Position numbers and translations under genes: made by a program
Notes under the pieces: model-generated
What the model was told of the DNA's origin: nothing
The model's database searches: none
What the model saw: only the letters and a program-made list of their open reading frames with translations
Assembly: GCA_002491905.1 (NCBI GenBank)
Contig: DKWV01000035.1
Location: 1 to 64,000, forward strand
DNA from: Lachnospiraceae bacterium UBA7143
Lineage (GTDB): Bacteria; Bacillota; Clostridia; Lachnospirales; Lachnospiraceae
Reading direction: 5' to 3'
DNA length: 64,000 bases
Part shown: piece by piece, positions 1 to 6,777 of the stretch
Position numbering within the stretch: position 1 is the stretch's first letter
Layout: each line of letters opens with the position of its first letter

Positions 1-36
1 GACACAAACTATTTTACACTACCTATAATACATACC

Positions 37-309
37 CTACAAAAATAATTCCTTTTTACTTTTTAACATTTTACAAACCTGATAGTTCATTTGGTAAAAT
101 TCATCTTGACTGCATATATCTCTATAGTAACGATCATAACACTCGTCCACCCTGCATAATATGGGACGGTTCTGGTATATACTGCACCTGTTGCCATCCA
201 AGTACTTGCATACCCCTTTGCCATCATCCAGCTCCGGCATAAAATTCAATACCCCTATGTTACGGCAACATTCACCACACTGCTCACACTGAAAAATAAG
301 GAACACCAC
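37..309 (-). CDS. YkgJ-type CxxCxxxCC small protein
   Basis: A 90-residue cysteine-rich protein. The N-terminus reads CEQCGECC and is followed by VCKYL, RCSIYQNRPILCR and later cysteines (DECYD, DICSQ, YQVCKML). This is the YkgJ/UPF0153 layout (CxxCGxCC, then C..Y..RP..CR), a family thought to bind a metal or Fe-S cluster; its reaction is unknown. It is the last gene of a minus-strand run of four, 20 bp after the stop of the previous gene. The first codon is GTG close behind AAAGG, so the start is only moderately certain. Membership in the cassette is inferred from spacing; YkgJ-like proteins also occur alone, so a cassette role is not proven. Confidence 0.75.
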   Translation of the reverse strand: MVFLIFQCEQCGECCRNIGVLNFMPELDDGKGVCKYLDGNRCSIYQNRPILCRVDECYDRYYRDICSQDEFYQMNYQVCKMLKSKKELFL

Positions 310-329
310 CTTTATTCTTAGTCGTTCGT

Positions 330-1340
330 TTACTGTTTTTCCTTTTCTTTTAATACCTTAACAACATCGTTCGCCATCGACTCCGATTCTTTGGTCAGAT
401 CCCCCTCTTCGGTAAGAATTGCCGTATCAAGCACTGCCTTGACAGTTGCCGCCATAGATACGGCCGCCGCAACAGTATTTTTCGCCTTTGAGGTAAATAT
501 AGAATAATCCGTTCCTTCTTTATCTATAACCTCTTCTAGTTGATAAACCAGTGGGAGAAAATAAGTATCCAATCTTGCAAGCAGCGTATATAGCATATAA
601 GTTCTTCGCCTAATTGCTATGCACTGATCCGTGGCGGTTTTTAACTGCTCGCAAATCTCCTCTGCTTTTGCCTTATTTGCATACGCATTATCCAGATTCT
701 TACTCGCCTTGGCTCCTGTTACAAATCCCATGACCAGCAGCGCCGGACCAGCTACCAATCCTCCAAGTACCGCTGTACCGCCCGCTATTCCTAATCCCCC
801 TGCCGCAAGGGAACCTCCTCCGAAAAAAGCTAACGTAGCGTTTGTCGCCGCCGCTCCGCTAAGGGAAGCTATTGCCGTCCCCGTAGATGCGGTAGCAAAA
901 GTCGTTGCAGCACTGTACGCGCCAAAAGCGGCAAAGGCACCTCCCGCAGCGCCTGCCATTGTTCCGCCTGCCAATGAAGTTGCAAAACCCTCCATTTCCC
1001 TTAAATCTGAAAATACATTGCTGTCTATTTGTAGGTTGTTTAACTCATTTAATCCCTGAGAATCGGCAAAGTCTACATTTTTCAATTTTTCAAAGGCTTC
1101 CAGAAATTCTTTGACGCTTGTATTTAAAACTGCGATTTTTTCTTTCCCTAAACATTCCAGCGCATTTCCACACTGCTTCCTTGTTGTATCCAGCCTTTTT
1201 GACGAGTCTTCTATTCTTCCATTAGCTCTTTCTGTAATTTCCTTTGCCTGGGAATTATCCATACCCGCCTTGACTGTCTTCCCTACGCCTGCTGCCGCTG
1301 TGACCGCGCCCAGCCCTATAAATAATAATGGTAATGGCAT
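330..1340 (-). CDS. Glycine-zipper membrane-associated protein of unknown function
   Basis: 336 residues. A short hydrophobic N-terminus (MPLPLLFIGLGAV) is followed by a helical region with two cysteines (QCGNALECLG, about 57-64). Residues 122-210 are extremely rich in Gly and Ala with GxxxG-type spacing (for example AGGLGIAGGTAVLGGLVAGP), a glycine-zipper pattern typical of membrane-inserting or oligomerising helices. The C-terminal third is charged and helical. The start has a clear GGGAGG. It follows the TerB-like gene by 2 bp and precedes the cysteine-rich gene by 20 bp, so co-transcription is very likely. No enzyme motif is visible. A pore or membrane-scaffold role is inference from composition only. 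Confidence 0.72.
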   Translation of the reverse strand: MPLPLLFIGLGAVTAAAGVGKTVKAGMDNSQAKEITERANGRIEDSSKRLDTTRKQCGNALECLGKEKIAVLNTSVKEFLEAFEKLKNVDFADSQGLNELNNLQIDSNVFSDLREMEGFATSLAGGTMAGAAGGAFAAFGAYSAATTFATASTGTAIASLSGAAATNATLAFFGGGSLAAGGLGIAGGTAVLGGLVAGPALLVMGFVTGAKASKNLDNAYANKAKAEEICEQLKTATDQCIAIRRRTYMLYTLLARLDTYFLPLVYQLEEVIDKEGTDYSIFTSKAKNTVAAAVSMAATVKAVLDTAILTEEGDLTKESESMANDVVKVLKEKEKQ

Positions 1341-1342
1341 GT

Positions 1343-1936
1343 TTACACCTCCCTGCTATCTGCTATTAACACTTTGACACTATCAAATATTACCTTCTGC
1401 CGCTCAGACAGCGTCCCTATCACAGATTCAATCAATGTATAAGGCTTATTCGATTGTTTTAGCCAATCAATCTCTTTACTGATTTCCTGAATGGCACTCA
1501 TTGCATTTTCCATTTCCAAATATATCGTTTTATCAACCTGAAATTTCCTAACCATATATCTTATCAGTTTTTTTTCTATTTCCGAATACTCTTTATCGCT
1601 TACCGCTATACTCATAAGATTCCATATGAGTCCGGTTGCTTCTATACAGTCATAGGTAAACCACTCCCTGACAGACTCATCTTTTATTTCATCTATCCGC
1701 TCCTTTATAACTTCAAAATATTCGTCCTCATCTATTGCTGTCTCCAGTCGCTGATTACATATTTCAATAAACTCATCAAGCTCCTCCTTAATCTCATCTT
1801 TTTCCATATCTGAAATGGAATCATCTGACTCTTTTAAAATTGCGATAAATTTATCCATTTCAACCTGTTTAACCTCTCCATCAACAGCAATCATATAATA
1901 ATAGATTTCAAGCGCAGCCTCATTTTCAATATACAT
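1343..1936 (-). CDS. TerB-like acidic helical protein
   Basis: 197 residues, strongly acidic and apparently all-helical. Two segments resemble the metal-binding halves of TerB-like proteins: near the N-terminus AVDGEVKQVEMDKF and near residue 112 AVSDKEYSEIEKKLI, each an acidic D-x-E motif followed by a helix. TerB-like domains recur in tellurite-resistance, stress and membrane-linked defence gene sets. AAGGAGG precedes the ATG. It lies 10 bp after the 529-residue gene and 2 bp before the glycine-zipper gene, the middle of a tight operon. The family call rests on motif shape and length, without a profile search. Confidence 0.6.
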   Translation of the reverse strand: MYIENEAALEIYYYMIAVDGEVKQVEMDKFIAILKESDDSISDMEKDEIKEELDEFIEICNQRLETAIDEDEYFEVIKERIDEIKDESVREWFTYDCIEATGLIWNLMSIAVSDKEYSEIEKKLIRYMVRKFQVDKTIYLEMENAMSAIQEISKEIDWLKQSNKPYTLIESVIGTLSERQKVIFDSVKVLIADSREV

Positions 1937-1946
1937 ACCTTCCTCC

Positions 1947-3536
1947 TTATAGTTTTAGTGCCATATCCGATTCCATAAACGCATCAAATTCTTCCTGTGT
2001 CCTAAATCGAACCTCCTTTCCGAGTAATTCCTGAATACTGGCATTTCCCCGTATAAAACCATTGATATCCTGCTCAGCAATGGCTTTATCCATTTCCAGA
2101 AATCCCTGATTGAACGTTTGAATATGTTCCGTCATGTACTCCGAAACCATATCATTCATTTCCTGCCTATACTGCCGGATCATGGCAACCGCTTCTGCGC
2201 ATTCCTTTTCAATTCTTATGCGCTCTTCTCTCGCCAGCTCCGCCTCCTTTAACGCAGCAGCAAGCTCCTGATAACATGCGATTGCCGCCGTATACCCCAG
2301 CGTTGCACCTATTAGTCCGCCCACTGCACTGTAGGCAAATACCTTCGCGGATGCTGCTCCGATTGGCGCCATTGAAGATGCCAAACTCACGCCCATAGTC
2401 GAAAACATAGCTGAACCTATCTCGCCTACACCCTGCTGCCCCAATTCCTCAATACACTGTGTACCCGTTATGTCCCCGCCAAAATACCGATGAAGTGTTT
2501 TTCCTACATCCACCGTCGTAGTGACCAGCGTCGTCGCCAGATTAGATTTTGACAAACTCTTTACAAAACCAGATTCCGAGTTCTGCATCGCCCCTTTAAT
2601 CACGCTTCCCGAAAAAGCGGAAACATAACTGACCGCCGCACCTCTTCCCGTATCTTCTGCGACTGCCAGTGCCGCTTCTTCCGGCGTTTTATCACCTTTT
2701 ATACACGCGACAACATTCCGAACTAACGAGAGCGAACCAGTTATGCCAGCCCCGATTTTTGCCTGCCCTACACCCGCTTCATTGGCGATTTTTGTTACAT
2801 CTTTCGCCGTTGACACGACTGAATGAAGCCTTGCATCAATTGCCTCTTCTCTTGTAAGCCCGCTCTTCCTTAATTTTTTCTTGATATACTCATACTTTTC
2901 TATCTGTGCTTCCTTTTGTCCCGCTACCTGATCTTTTCCTAACTTTTTTGCCTGATCTGCCTGATTTTGTAACGCCTTAATTTTTTCATCTATAATTCCT
3001 GATTTACCATTCTTTCCTAAAAGAGCCTCAAAATCATCATCTGCAATATCTAAAATTTCTTTGGCATCAATATATTTTTGATACTTTGCGCTGTTTAGTT
3101 TCTCCAGCAAATCCTCTGGACTCCTTCCCACAAATTTCATCTGTGAAGCTGTCCCGGATATTACCGTACCATCAGATGCAATTTCAACCAAATCAGCTAA
3201 TGGGTCATTCACTCTGCCTATGTCATCTGTGCGGGTAAATCTGTTTCCCTTTCCTTCAATTATATTTTGAGCATTCTTTCTTGCGACTGACTTTACCTCT
3301 GCGGCAAAACCTGCCTGCTGTTTAATGTTCTGGCTCCGATATTCAGGGTTAATTTTACTTTTTGATATATCCTTAAGCCCCTTCACCAATCTTTGCCCGG
3401 TTTCATTATCAACACCCGTATACGCGACATAATGCTGTTTATCCGCGCTACCATATCTTTGAACTGTCTCCGCTGCCACACCTTTTAGTGCTTCTTCCTC
3501 AAGTTTTCTTTTACTTCTTTCATCATCCTGAGTCAT
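1947..3536 (-). CDS. Putative nuclease-like protein with C-terminal glycine-rich hydrophobic domain
   Basis: 529 residues, not assigned to a named family. Residues 74-134 contain QAGFAAEV (E80), a DDIGRVNDPLADLVEI stretch (D104, D105, D111, D115, E118) and a closing SGTASQMKF with Q132-x-K134. This E...D...(Q/E)xK order resembles a PD-(D/E)xK nuclease core. A charged linker with coiled-coil character follows (about 185-235), then a Gly/Ala/Ser-rich hydrophobic region (about 370-420) and a helical tail. It is the first gene of the four-gene operon, downstream of a near-consensus promoter that overlaps a palindrome beside the divergent XRE gene. Nuclease activity is inference; a polymorphic-toxin or phage-defence effector is a possible reading. 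Confidence 0.6.
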   Translation of the reverse strand: MTQDDERSKRKLEEEALKGVAAETVQRYGSADKQHYVAYTGVDNETGQRLVKGLKDISKSKINPEYRSQNIKQQAGFAAEVKSVARKNAQNIIEGKGNRFTRTDDIGRVNDPLADLVEIASDGTVISGTASQMKFVGRSPEDLLEKLNSAKYQKYIDAKEILDIADDDFEALLGKNGKSGIIDEKIKALQNQADQAKKLGKDQVAGQKEAQIEKYEYIKKKLRKSGLTREEAIDARLHSVVSTAKDVTKIANEAGVGQAKIGAGITGSLSLVRNVVACIKGDKTPEEAALAVAEDTGRGAAVSYVSAFSGSVIKGAMQNSESGFVKSLSKSNLATTLVTTTVDVGKTLHRYFGGDITGTQCIEELGQQGVGEIGSAMFSTMGVSLASSMAPIGAASAKVFAYSAVGGLIGATLGYTAAIACYQELAAALKEAELAREERIRIEKECAEAVAMIRQYRQEMNDMVSEYMTEHIQTFNQGFLEMDKAIAEQDINGFIRGNASIQELLGKEVRFRTQEEFDAFMESDMALKL

Positions 3537-3634
3537 TTTATAAAACCTCTTCTCAAAAACTGCTTTATCAAAATGAGTCCTGCACCTTTGTTATTTCAAC
3601 AAACACTAGCTGCTCCTATCGTGGTTGTGTTTGA

Positions 3635-3670
3635 CGTATAAATTATACGCTTTTAATGATTATTTTGCAA
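3635..3670 (-). promoter_or_regulatory. Promoter of the four-gene cassette with overlapping palindromic operator
   Basis: On the minus strand there is TTGCAA (3670-3665), exactly 17 bp, then TATAAT (3647-3642), a near-consensus housekeeping promoter pointing at the 529-residue gene. The -10 box sits inside a perfect 15-bp palindrome, CGTATAAATTATACG, at 3635-3649. The neighbouring XRE regulator, transcribed the other way from 3719, is the obvious candidate to bind it and occlude RNA polymerase. Promoter and palindrome are seen directly; the regulator pairing is inferred from position. Confidence 0.6.
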
Positions 3671-3718
3671 GCAATCGTCGAATTATAATAACGATAAATT
3701 GAAGCATCAGGAGGTACT

Positions 3719-4033
3719 ATGATGATCGACATTCTTGGTCGTATAACAAAGCACCGTATGTCCCGTAATTGGACAGAATACCAGCTAGCACAGAAATCCG
3801 GCATTCCACAGTCTACCATTTCGACTTGGTATCGTAAAAAGATGCTACCGACACTCTCATCATTAGATAAAATATGTCGTGCCTTTGATATGACGATGGC
3901 ACAATTTTTATCTGAAAATGACGCCCTGACAGAAATTACCCCAGATCAGAAGGAATTACTCAGCAAATGGGAACTGCTCACCTCTGCCCAGAAAAATGCT
4001 TTTCTTAATTTGATGGAATCTATAACCTTCTAG
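3719..4033 (+). CDS. XRE-family HTH transcriptional regulator
   Basis: 104 residues with an N-terminal helix-turn-helix of the Cro/CI type (about residues 14-66: WTEYQLAQKSGIPQSTISTW, then LSSLDKICRAFDMTMAQFL). Two ATG codons, 3719 and 3722, lie behind AGGAGG; the second has the better spacing (6 nt). It is divergent from the four-gene cassette, and the palindrome at 3635-3649 lies between them, so it probably represses or times the cassette. Its 3' end overlaps the convergent excisionase-like gene by 14 bp. Such regulators commonly sit beside defence or toxin cassettes on mobile elements. Confidence 0.85.
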   Translation: MMIDILGRITKHRMSRNWTEYQLAQKSGIPQSTISTWYRKKMLPTLSSLDKICRAFDMTMAQFLSENDALTEITPDQKELLSKWELLTSAQKNAFLNLMESITF

Positions 4034-4187
4034 CCGCTATCTGCTCAAACACACGCAATGGTATCTTCCAGTACCGTCCGAACTTAACCGCCGGAATCAT
4101 CCCGCTCTTAATCATCCGGTACACTGTTGACTGACTTACCTGTAACCTGTCGCAAAAAGTCCGAACTGTCATGTATGATTCTTCCAT
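4020..4187 (-). CDS. Excisionase-type HTH protein (55 aa)
   Basis: A small reading frame of 55 codons starting MEESYMTVRTFCDRLQVSQS and ending FEQIAARRL. The pattern (TVRTFCDRLQVSQSTVYRMI, then SGMIPAVKFGRYWKIP) is the excisionase/MerR-like wing-helix DNA-binding domain of small Xis proteins. It is convergent with the XRE gene and overlaps its last 14 bp. No integrase adjoins it inside the window, so it may be the remains of, or the directionality factor for, an element extending left of position 1, or simply a regulator. Identification is by motif. Confidence 0.75.
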   Translation of the reverse strand: MEESYMTVRTFCDRLQVSQSTVYRMIKSGMIPAVKFGRYWKIPLRVFEQIAARRL

Positions 4188-4581
4188 AATTTCACCCTTT
4201 CCGAAGCGTTTACTTCAACATTTAATAAGATTTAAAAAATGAACTCACAACTATGCAATAGAGAGCAGGAATTATCATAGTCGCCATTAAAAATGTGTTA
4301 TTAGAAAATTTTAAAAATAATTCTTTTAAAGAAAAAATTTTAAAAAGTAAATTATATCAACAGATAACTAAAGGCATTGTATATACATCCAAATTTCCCA
4401 AAAGCCCCACGCCTGCAAAGCAAGCGTCCATTCATCCATTTCTTTCCTAAGAAAATTGCGTACTTGTTATATTTATCAGTTCTTTGGAAAAAGAACTGAT
4501 AAATAACCTTTTTACTATAAGAGGTGTTTGTAAACTGTATTTAATGAATCATTTTAGATAATAAAGGAGATAACTTATTCA
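4188..4581. other. AT-rich intergenic region upstream of the small mobilization genes
   Basis: 394 bp without a convincing gene. The left half is very AT-rich (runs of TTTTAAAAA type). The right half holds the 34-bp hairpin at 4473-4506 described separately, then the leader of the MobC-like gene with an AGGAG about 12 nt before its ATG. This region is where an origin of transfer and the promoters for both flanking genes would be expected. Confidence 0.6.
4473..4506. repeat. Perfect inverted repeat, candidate oriT hairpin
   Basis: Two 15-nt arms, ATTTATCAGTTCTTT and AAAGAACTGATAAAT, enclose the loop GGAA. It lies 75 bp upstream of the MobC-like gene, directly ahead of the relaxase operon. Relaxase families of the MobP type act next to an inverted repeat placed just upstream of their genes, so this is a reasonable oriT candidate. 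An alternative is a terminator or an operator for the mob operon. The repeat is seen directly; the role is inferred. Confidence 0.5.
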
Positions 4582-4863
4582 ATGAAAAAATTAAAACCAA
4601 AGAACACTACCCTGTTAATAAGAATCAATGAAGAAGAAAAAGCAAAAATAGCTCAGTTAGCTTCTAACGCGGGTATGGGAATATCTTCGTATATGCGGCT
4701 AAAAGGCCTTTCTACAGACAGTGATTTCTTAAAGTCATTACCAGATACCGTGAAATCATGGAACCTACTGAACGAGATCTGCCACGAAATCCAAAAGTCA
4801 AATGACCCGCAGTTAAAAATTCGCATTCTAAAAATATTAAACAGTCAGGAGCGCTTAAAATGA
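4582..4863 (+). CDS. MobC-like relaxosome accessory protein
   Basis: 93 residues. The N-terminal half (LLIRINEEEKAKIAQLASNA, then GISSYMRLKGL) is the beta-strand plus two-helix pattern of ribbon-helix-helix mobilization proteins that help a relaxase load at oriT. The stop codon overlaps the ATG of the relaxase gene by 4 bp (ATGA), the usual mobC-mobA layout. The small size matches MobC proteins of mobilizable elements in Firmicutes. Confidence 0.7.
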   Translation: MKKLKPKNTTLLIRINEEEKAKIAQLASNAGMGISSYMRLKGLSTDSDFLKSLPDTVKSWNLLNEICHEIQKSNDPQLKIRILKILNSQERLK

Positions 4864-5426
4864 ATACCAAAACTTATGGAACTTTGATTAACAAAGCCGG
4901 AAAAGGGTGCTACGCAACACCTGATTCAGTAAGAAACGTGATCCGATACATTACGCGTACCAATAAACCTACAAACGACCTGATCTCATGGGGCGGGCTT
5001 GGCATTCTGGAATGTAAAGGCATTGATTCCGTCATCGAGCAGTTTCATGTTGTTCAAAAATTACATACCCGCAAAGGTTCCTTCGGCAGATATATTGACC
5101 ACGAAATTTTCTCATTCACCCCTGAATGTGAAAATCTGTTAGCCGCAAACAATGTAGACATTGACCAGCTTGCAAGGGAAATGGCTTACAGTTTTTATGA
5201 CAGAGATCATTGTCAGATTCTATACGGAATACATGCTCCTCTCAAGGAAAATGCCCACATGCATATCCATTTCGCTATTAACACCGTAAGCTATGATACT
5301 GGCAATAAACGGCACGATGATAAAAAGCAAACCCGCGAGGAAAACGCAGACCTTCAAAAGATAATCGCTGCCAAGCTGCGGGATGAAATCATTCCCACCC
5401 CGCAGCCCAAAGCTAAGATGTCTTAA
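4860..5426 (+). CDS. Short relaxase/mobilization nuclease
   Basis: 188 residues. The relaxase core is recognisable: NVIRYITRT near residue 30, where Tyr30 is the likely nicking tyrosine, and NAHMHIHFAINTVSY with H133, H135 and H137 as the metal-binding histidine cluster, followed by TGNKRH. Relaxases of this family usually continue for another 150-400 residues. This one stops soon after the catalytic domain (PTPQPKAKMS), so it is either a minimal relaxase or a truncated one. It is translationally coupled to the MobC-like gene and its last 14 bp overlap the convergent DUF6809-like gene. Confidence 0.75.
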   Translation: MNTKTYGTLINKAGKGCYATPDSVRNVIRYITRTNKPTNDLISWGGLGILECKGIDSVIEQFHVVQKLHTRKGSFGRYIDHEIFSFTPECENLLAANNVDIDQLAREMAYSFYDRDHCQILYGIHAPLKENAHMHIHFAINTVSYDTGNKRHDDKKQTREENADLQKIIAAKLRDEIIPTPQPKAKMS

Positions 5427-5700
5427 GAAGATTCATTGCTTGCAGTAATGCCGCGCAATCCTTATATCCCTGCTGATAGGTTATTCTGCCATACACAGCT
5501 CCACTGTCTGCGTAAAGAGAAACCAACCGATCTACAATCATCCATTTCTCTTTTTCCAAATGTAATCCTTCCAGCAGTTTCATCTGGCTGCCGATCTGAC
5601 TTTGTACTTCCTGATATTGTTGATCCGCCAGTAAAATCTTTATCATCCGCTCATTCATGGTATAATCCGCAATCATTTCAAATATGTTTTCTCCTGCCAA
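5413..5700 (-). CDS. DUF6809-like small helical protein
   Basis: About 95 residues from a TTG start at 5700. That start is chosen because AAGGAG lies 9 nt upstream, and because a longer frame beginning at 5811 would overlap the previous gene by 50 bp. The protein is helical and ends with the pattern YADSGAVYGRITYQQGYKDCAALLQAM, similar to the end of the protein at 16,006-16,338 (ATYGATAYRQGFNDGIKLI). This Y..GF.DG..L C-terminal signature is typical of DUF6809-like proteins frequent on Firmicutes mobile elements. Function unknown. Confidence 0.6.
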   Translation of the reverse strand: MAGENIFEMIADYTMNERMIKILLADQQYQEVQSQIGSQMKLLEGLHLEKEKWMIVDRLVSLYADSGAVYGRITYQQGYKDCAALLQAMNLLKTS

Positions 5701-5761
5701 ATTTACACGCTCCTTTTCATTGTCTGCCGTTTCCCTTTTGTACGCTAATAAGACCTGCCGT

Positions 5762-6289
5762 TTATCTGTAAAACTTTCTTTCCTGCCGAGTCGCATTATC
5801 CCGTACAGCAACCTGCGGATACTTTTTCAACAGCTCCTCTTTTCTTTTTAGTGCCTGCTCCATACTGTTACATGAATATCCCCAACTAATCTTTTTCCCG
5901 CTTTCATCAATCGGATGGACGTCTGCACCCTCCCAAGTGAAATCATCAAGATTTTTATTGATGTAAGCATCTTCCTGAATAATGAAGTCTGCTAGCAGTT
6001 CTGCCATGACATGCATTGCCTCATCACTTGCCTTTAACGTTTTAAAAGTACCGATATCATTCACGTGCTTTTCATTCCCAGAAAAATATTCTATCCAGAA
6101 ATCCAGATAGATTCCCTCACTGTCTCCATATGCAAGATTATGTTTCAATTCAAATTGATAGGTTCTGATCGGAACCGGGTGCCTTGTCGCCAGTCCGTAA
6201 TCCAGAATGTCCGGCAGTTTGTCTTTTTCTTTCAAAATAGTCAAGATCTTGCCAAATAGTTCTCCTGTTGTCATTGGTTTTTTCATCAT
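5762..6289 (-). CDS. Hypothetical protein (175 aa), mobile-element accessory
   Basis: A 175-residue soluble-looking acidic protein starting MMKKPMTTGELFGKIL, with GAGG a few bases upstream. It contains aromatic strands (RTYQFELKHNLAYG, IYLDFWIEYFSG) and a C-terminal stretch (WGYSCNSMEQALKRKEELLK) that looks like a small ligand- or protein-binding module of accessory proteins on conjugative elements. No catalytic motif is visible and no family is recognised. It sits between the short relaxase module and the island end; a terminator-like hairpin lies in its leader. Confidence 0.6.
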   Translation of the reverse strand: MMKKPMTTGELFGKILTILKEKDKLPDILDYGLATRHPVPIRTYQFELKHNLAYGDSEGIYLDFWIEYFSGNEKHVNDIGTFKTLKASDEAMHVMAELLADFIIQEDAYINKNLDDFTWEGADVHPIDESGKKISWGYSCNSMEQALKRKEELLKKYPQVAVRDNATRQERKFYR

Positions 6290-6310
6290 CTAAAATCCTC
6301 CTGTTCAAAG

Positions 6311-6343
6311 AAAAAATCCCTGTAGCGCAAACAGCACAGGGAT
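6311..6343 (-). terminator. Rho-independent terminator-like hairpin
   Basis: On the minus strand, arms ATCCCTGT (6343-6336) and ACAGGGAT (6323-6316) are followed by a run of T (complement of AAAAAA, 6316-6311). It lies 22 bp before the start of the 175-residue gene, so it either ends transcription arriving from the island side or attenuates that gene. Confidence 0.6.
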
Positions 6344-6756
6344 CGTTTATAGTATCAAAATAATAATATATACTTATGAACATCATACATTTGATATAAC
6401 TAAAAATAAGGAGTACCCCATCACCGAAATACTCCCAAAATATCTTTTCAATCTTTCTACAGCTTTTAAACAATCATTTCCTATCTCTAAAAATATCTCT
6501 TTAGACTCTGCCCTTGATCTGTAAGTATCCGTCGGCTGTCAAAATGTGTGGGAAATACAAATTTTAGAACCAGAATAGAACCACAGGCAACAACAAACGC
6601 CGAGAAACCCGCTGTTTATGCGACTTCCCGGCTTTCTGTTTACTATTCGAACTCTTTTTCCAGTTCGTTGCAAGTCCTATTTTACATTGCTTTTTCTTAC
6701 AAAATCGTATCATTTTGATGCGGTTTTATTTCTCGTCTATATGGTTTCAAAGCTGG

Positions 6757-6776
6757 TGTACCCAAATTGTACCCAC
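6757..6776 (+). repeat. Left copy of 20-bp direct repeat (candidate attachment site)
   Basis: TGTACCCAAATTGTACCCAC, itself built from two GTACCC units 11 bp apart. It starts just past the HerA stop codon. It matches 27,998-28,017 in 19 of 20 positions and in the same orientation, as expected for attL/attR or for integrase binding sites. Confidence 0.55.
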
Positions 6777-6777
6777 A

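Larger units (their letters stand above)
6290..6777. other. Non-coding junction region between the small mobilization module and the island
   Basis: 488 bp without a supportable gene. It contains a minus-strand terminator-like hairpin (6311-6343), an imperfect hairpin at 6599-6632 (arms GCCGAGAA and TTCCCGGC) followed by TTTCTG, and at 6757-6776 the left copy of the 20-bp repeat shared with the guaA flank. It looks like a junction of two mobile elements. Confidence 0.6.

Noticed and set aside
6150..6473. 107-codon minus-strand frame over the leader of the 175-residue gene
   Set aside because: It spans the terminator hairpin and the start of the supported gene and has no plausible start site.
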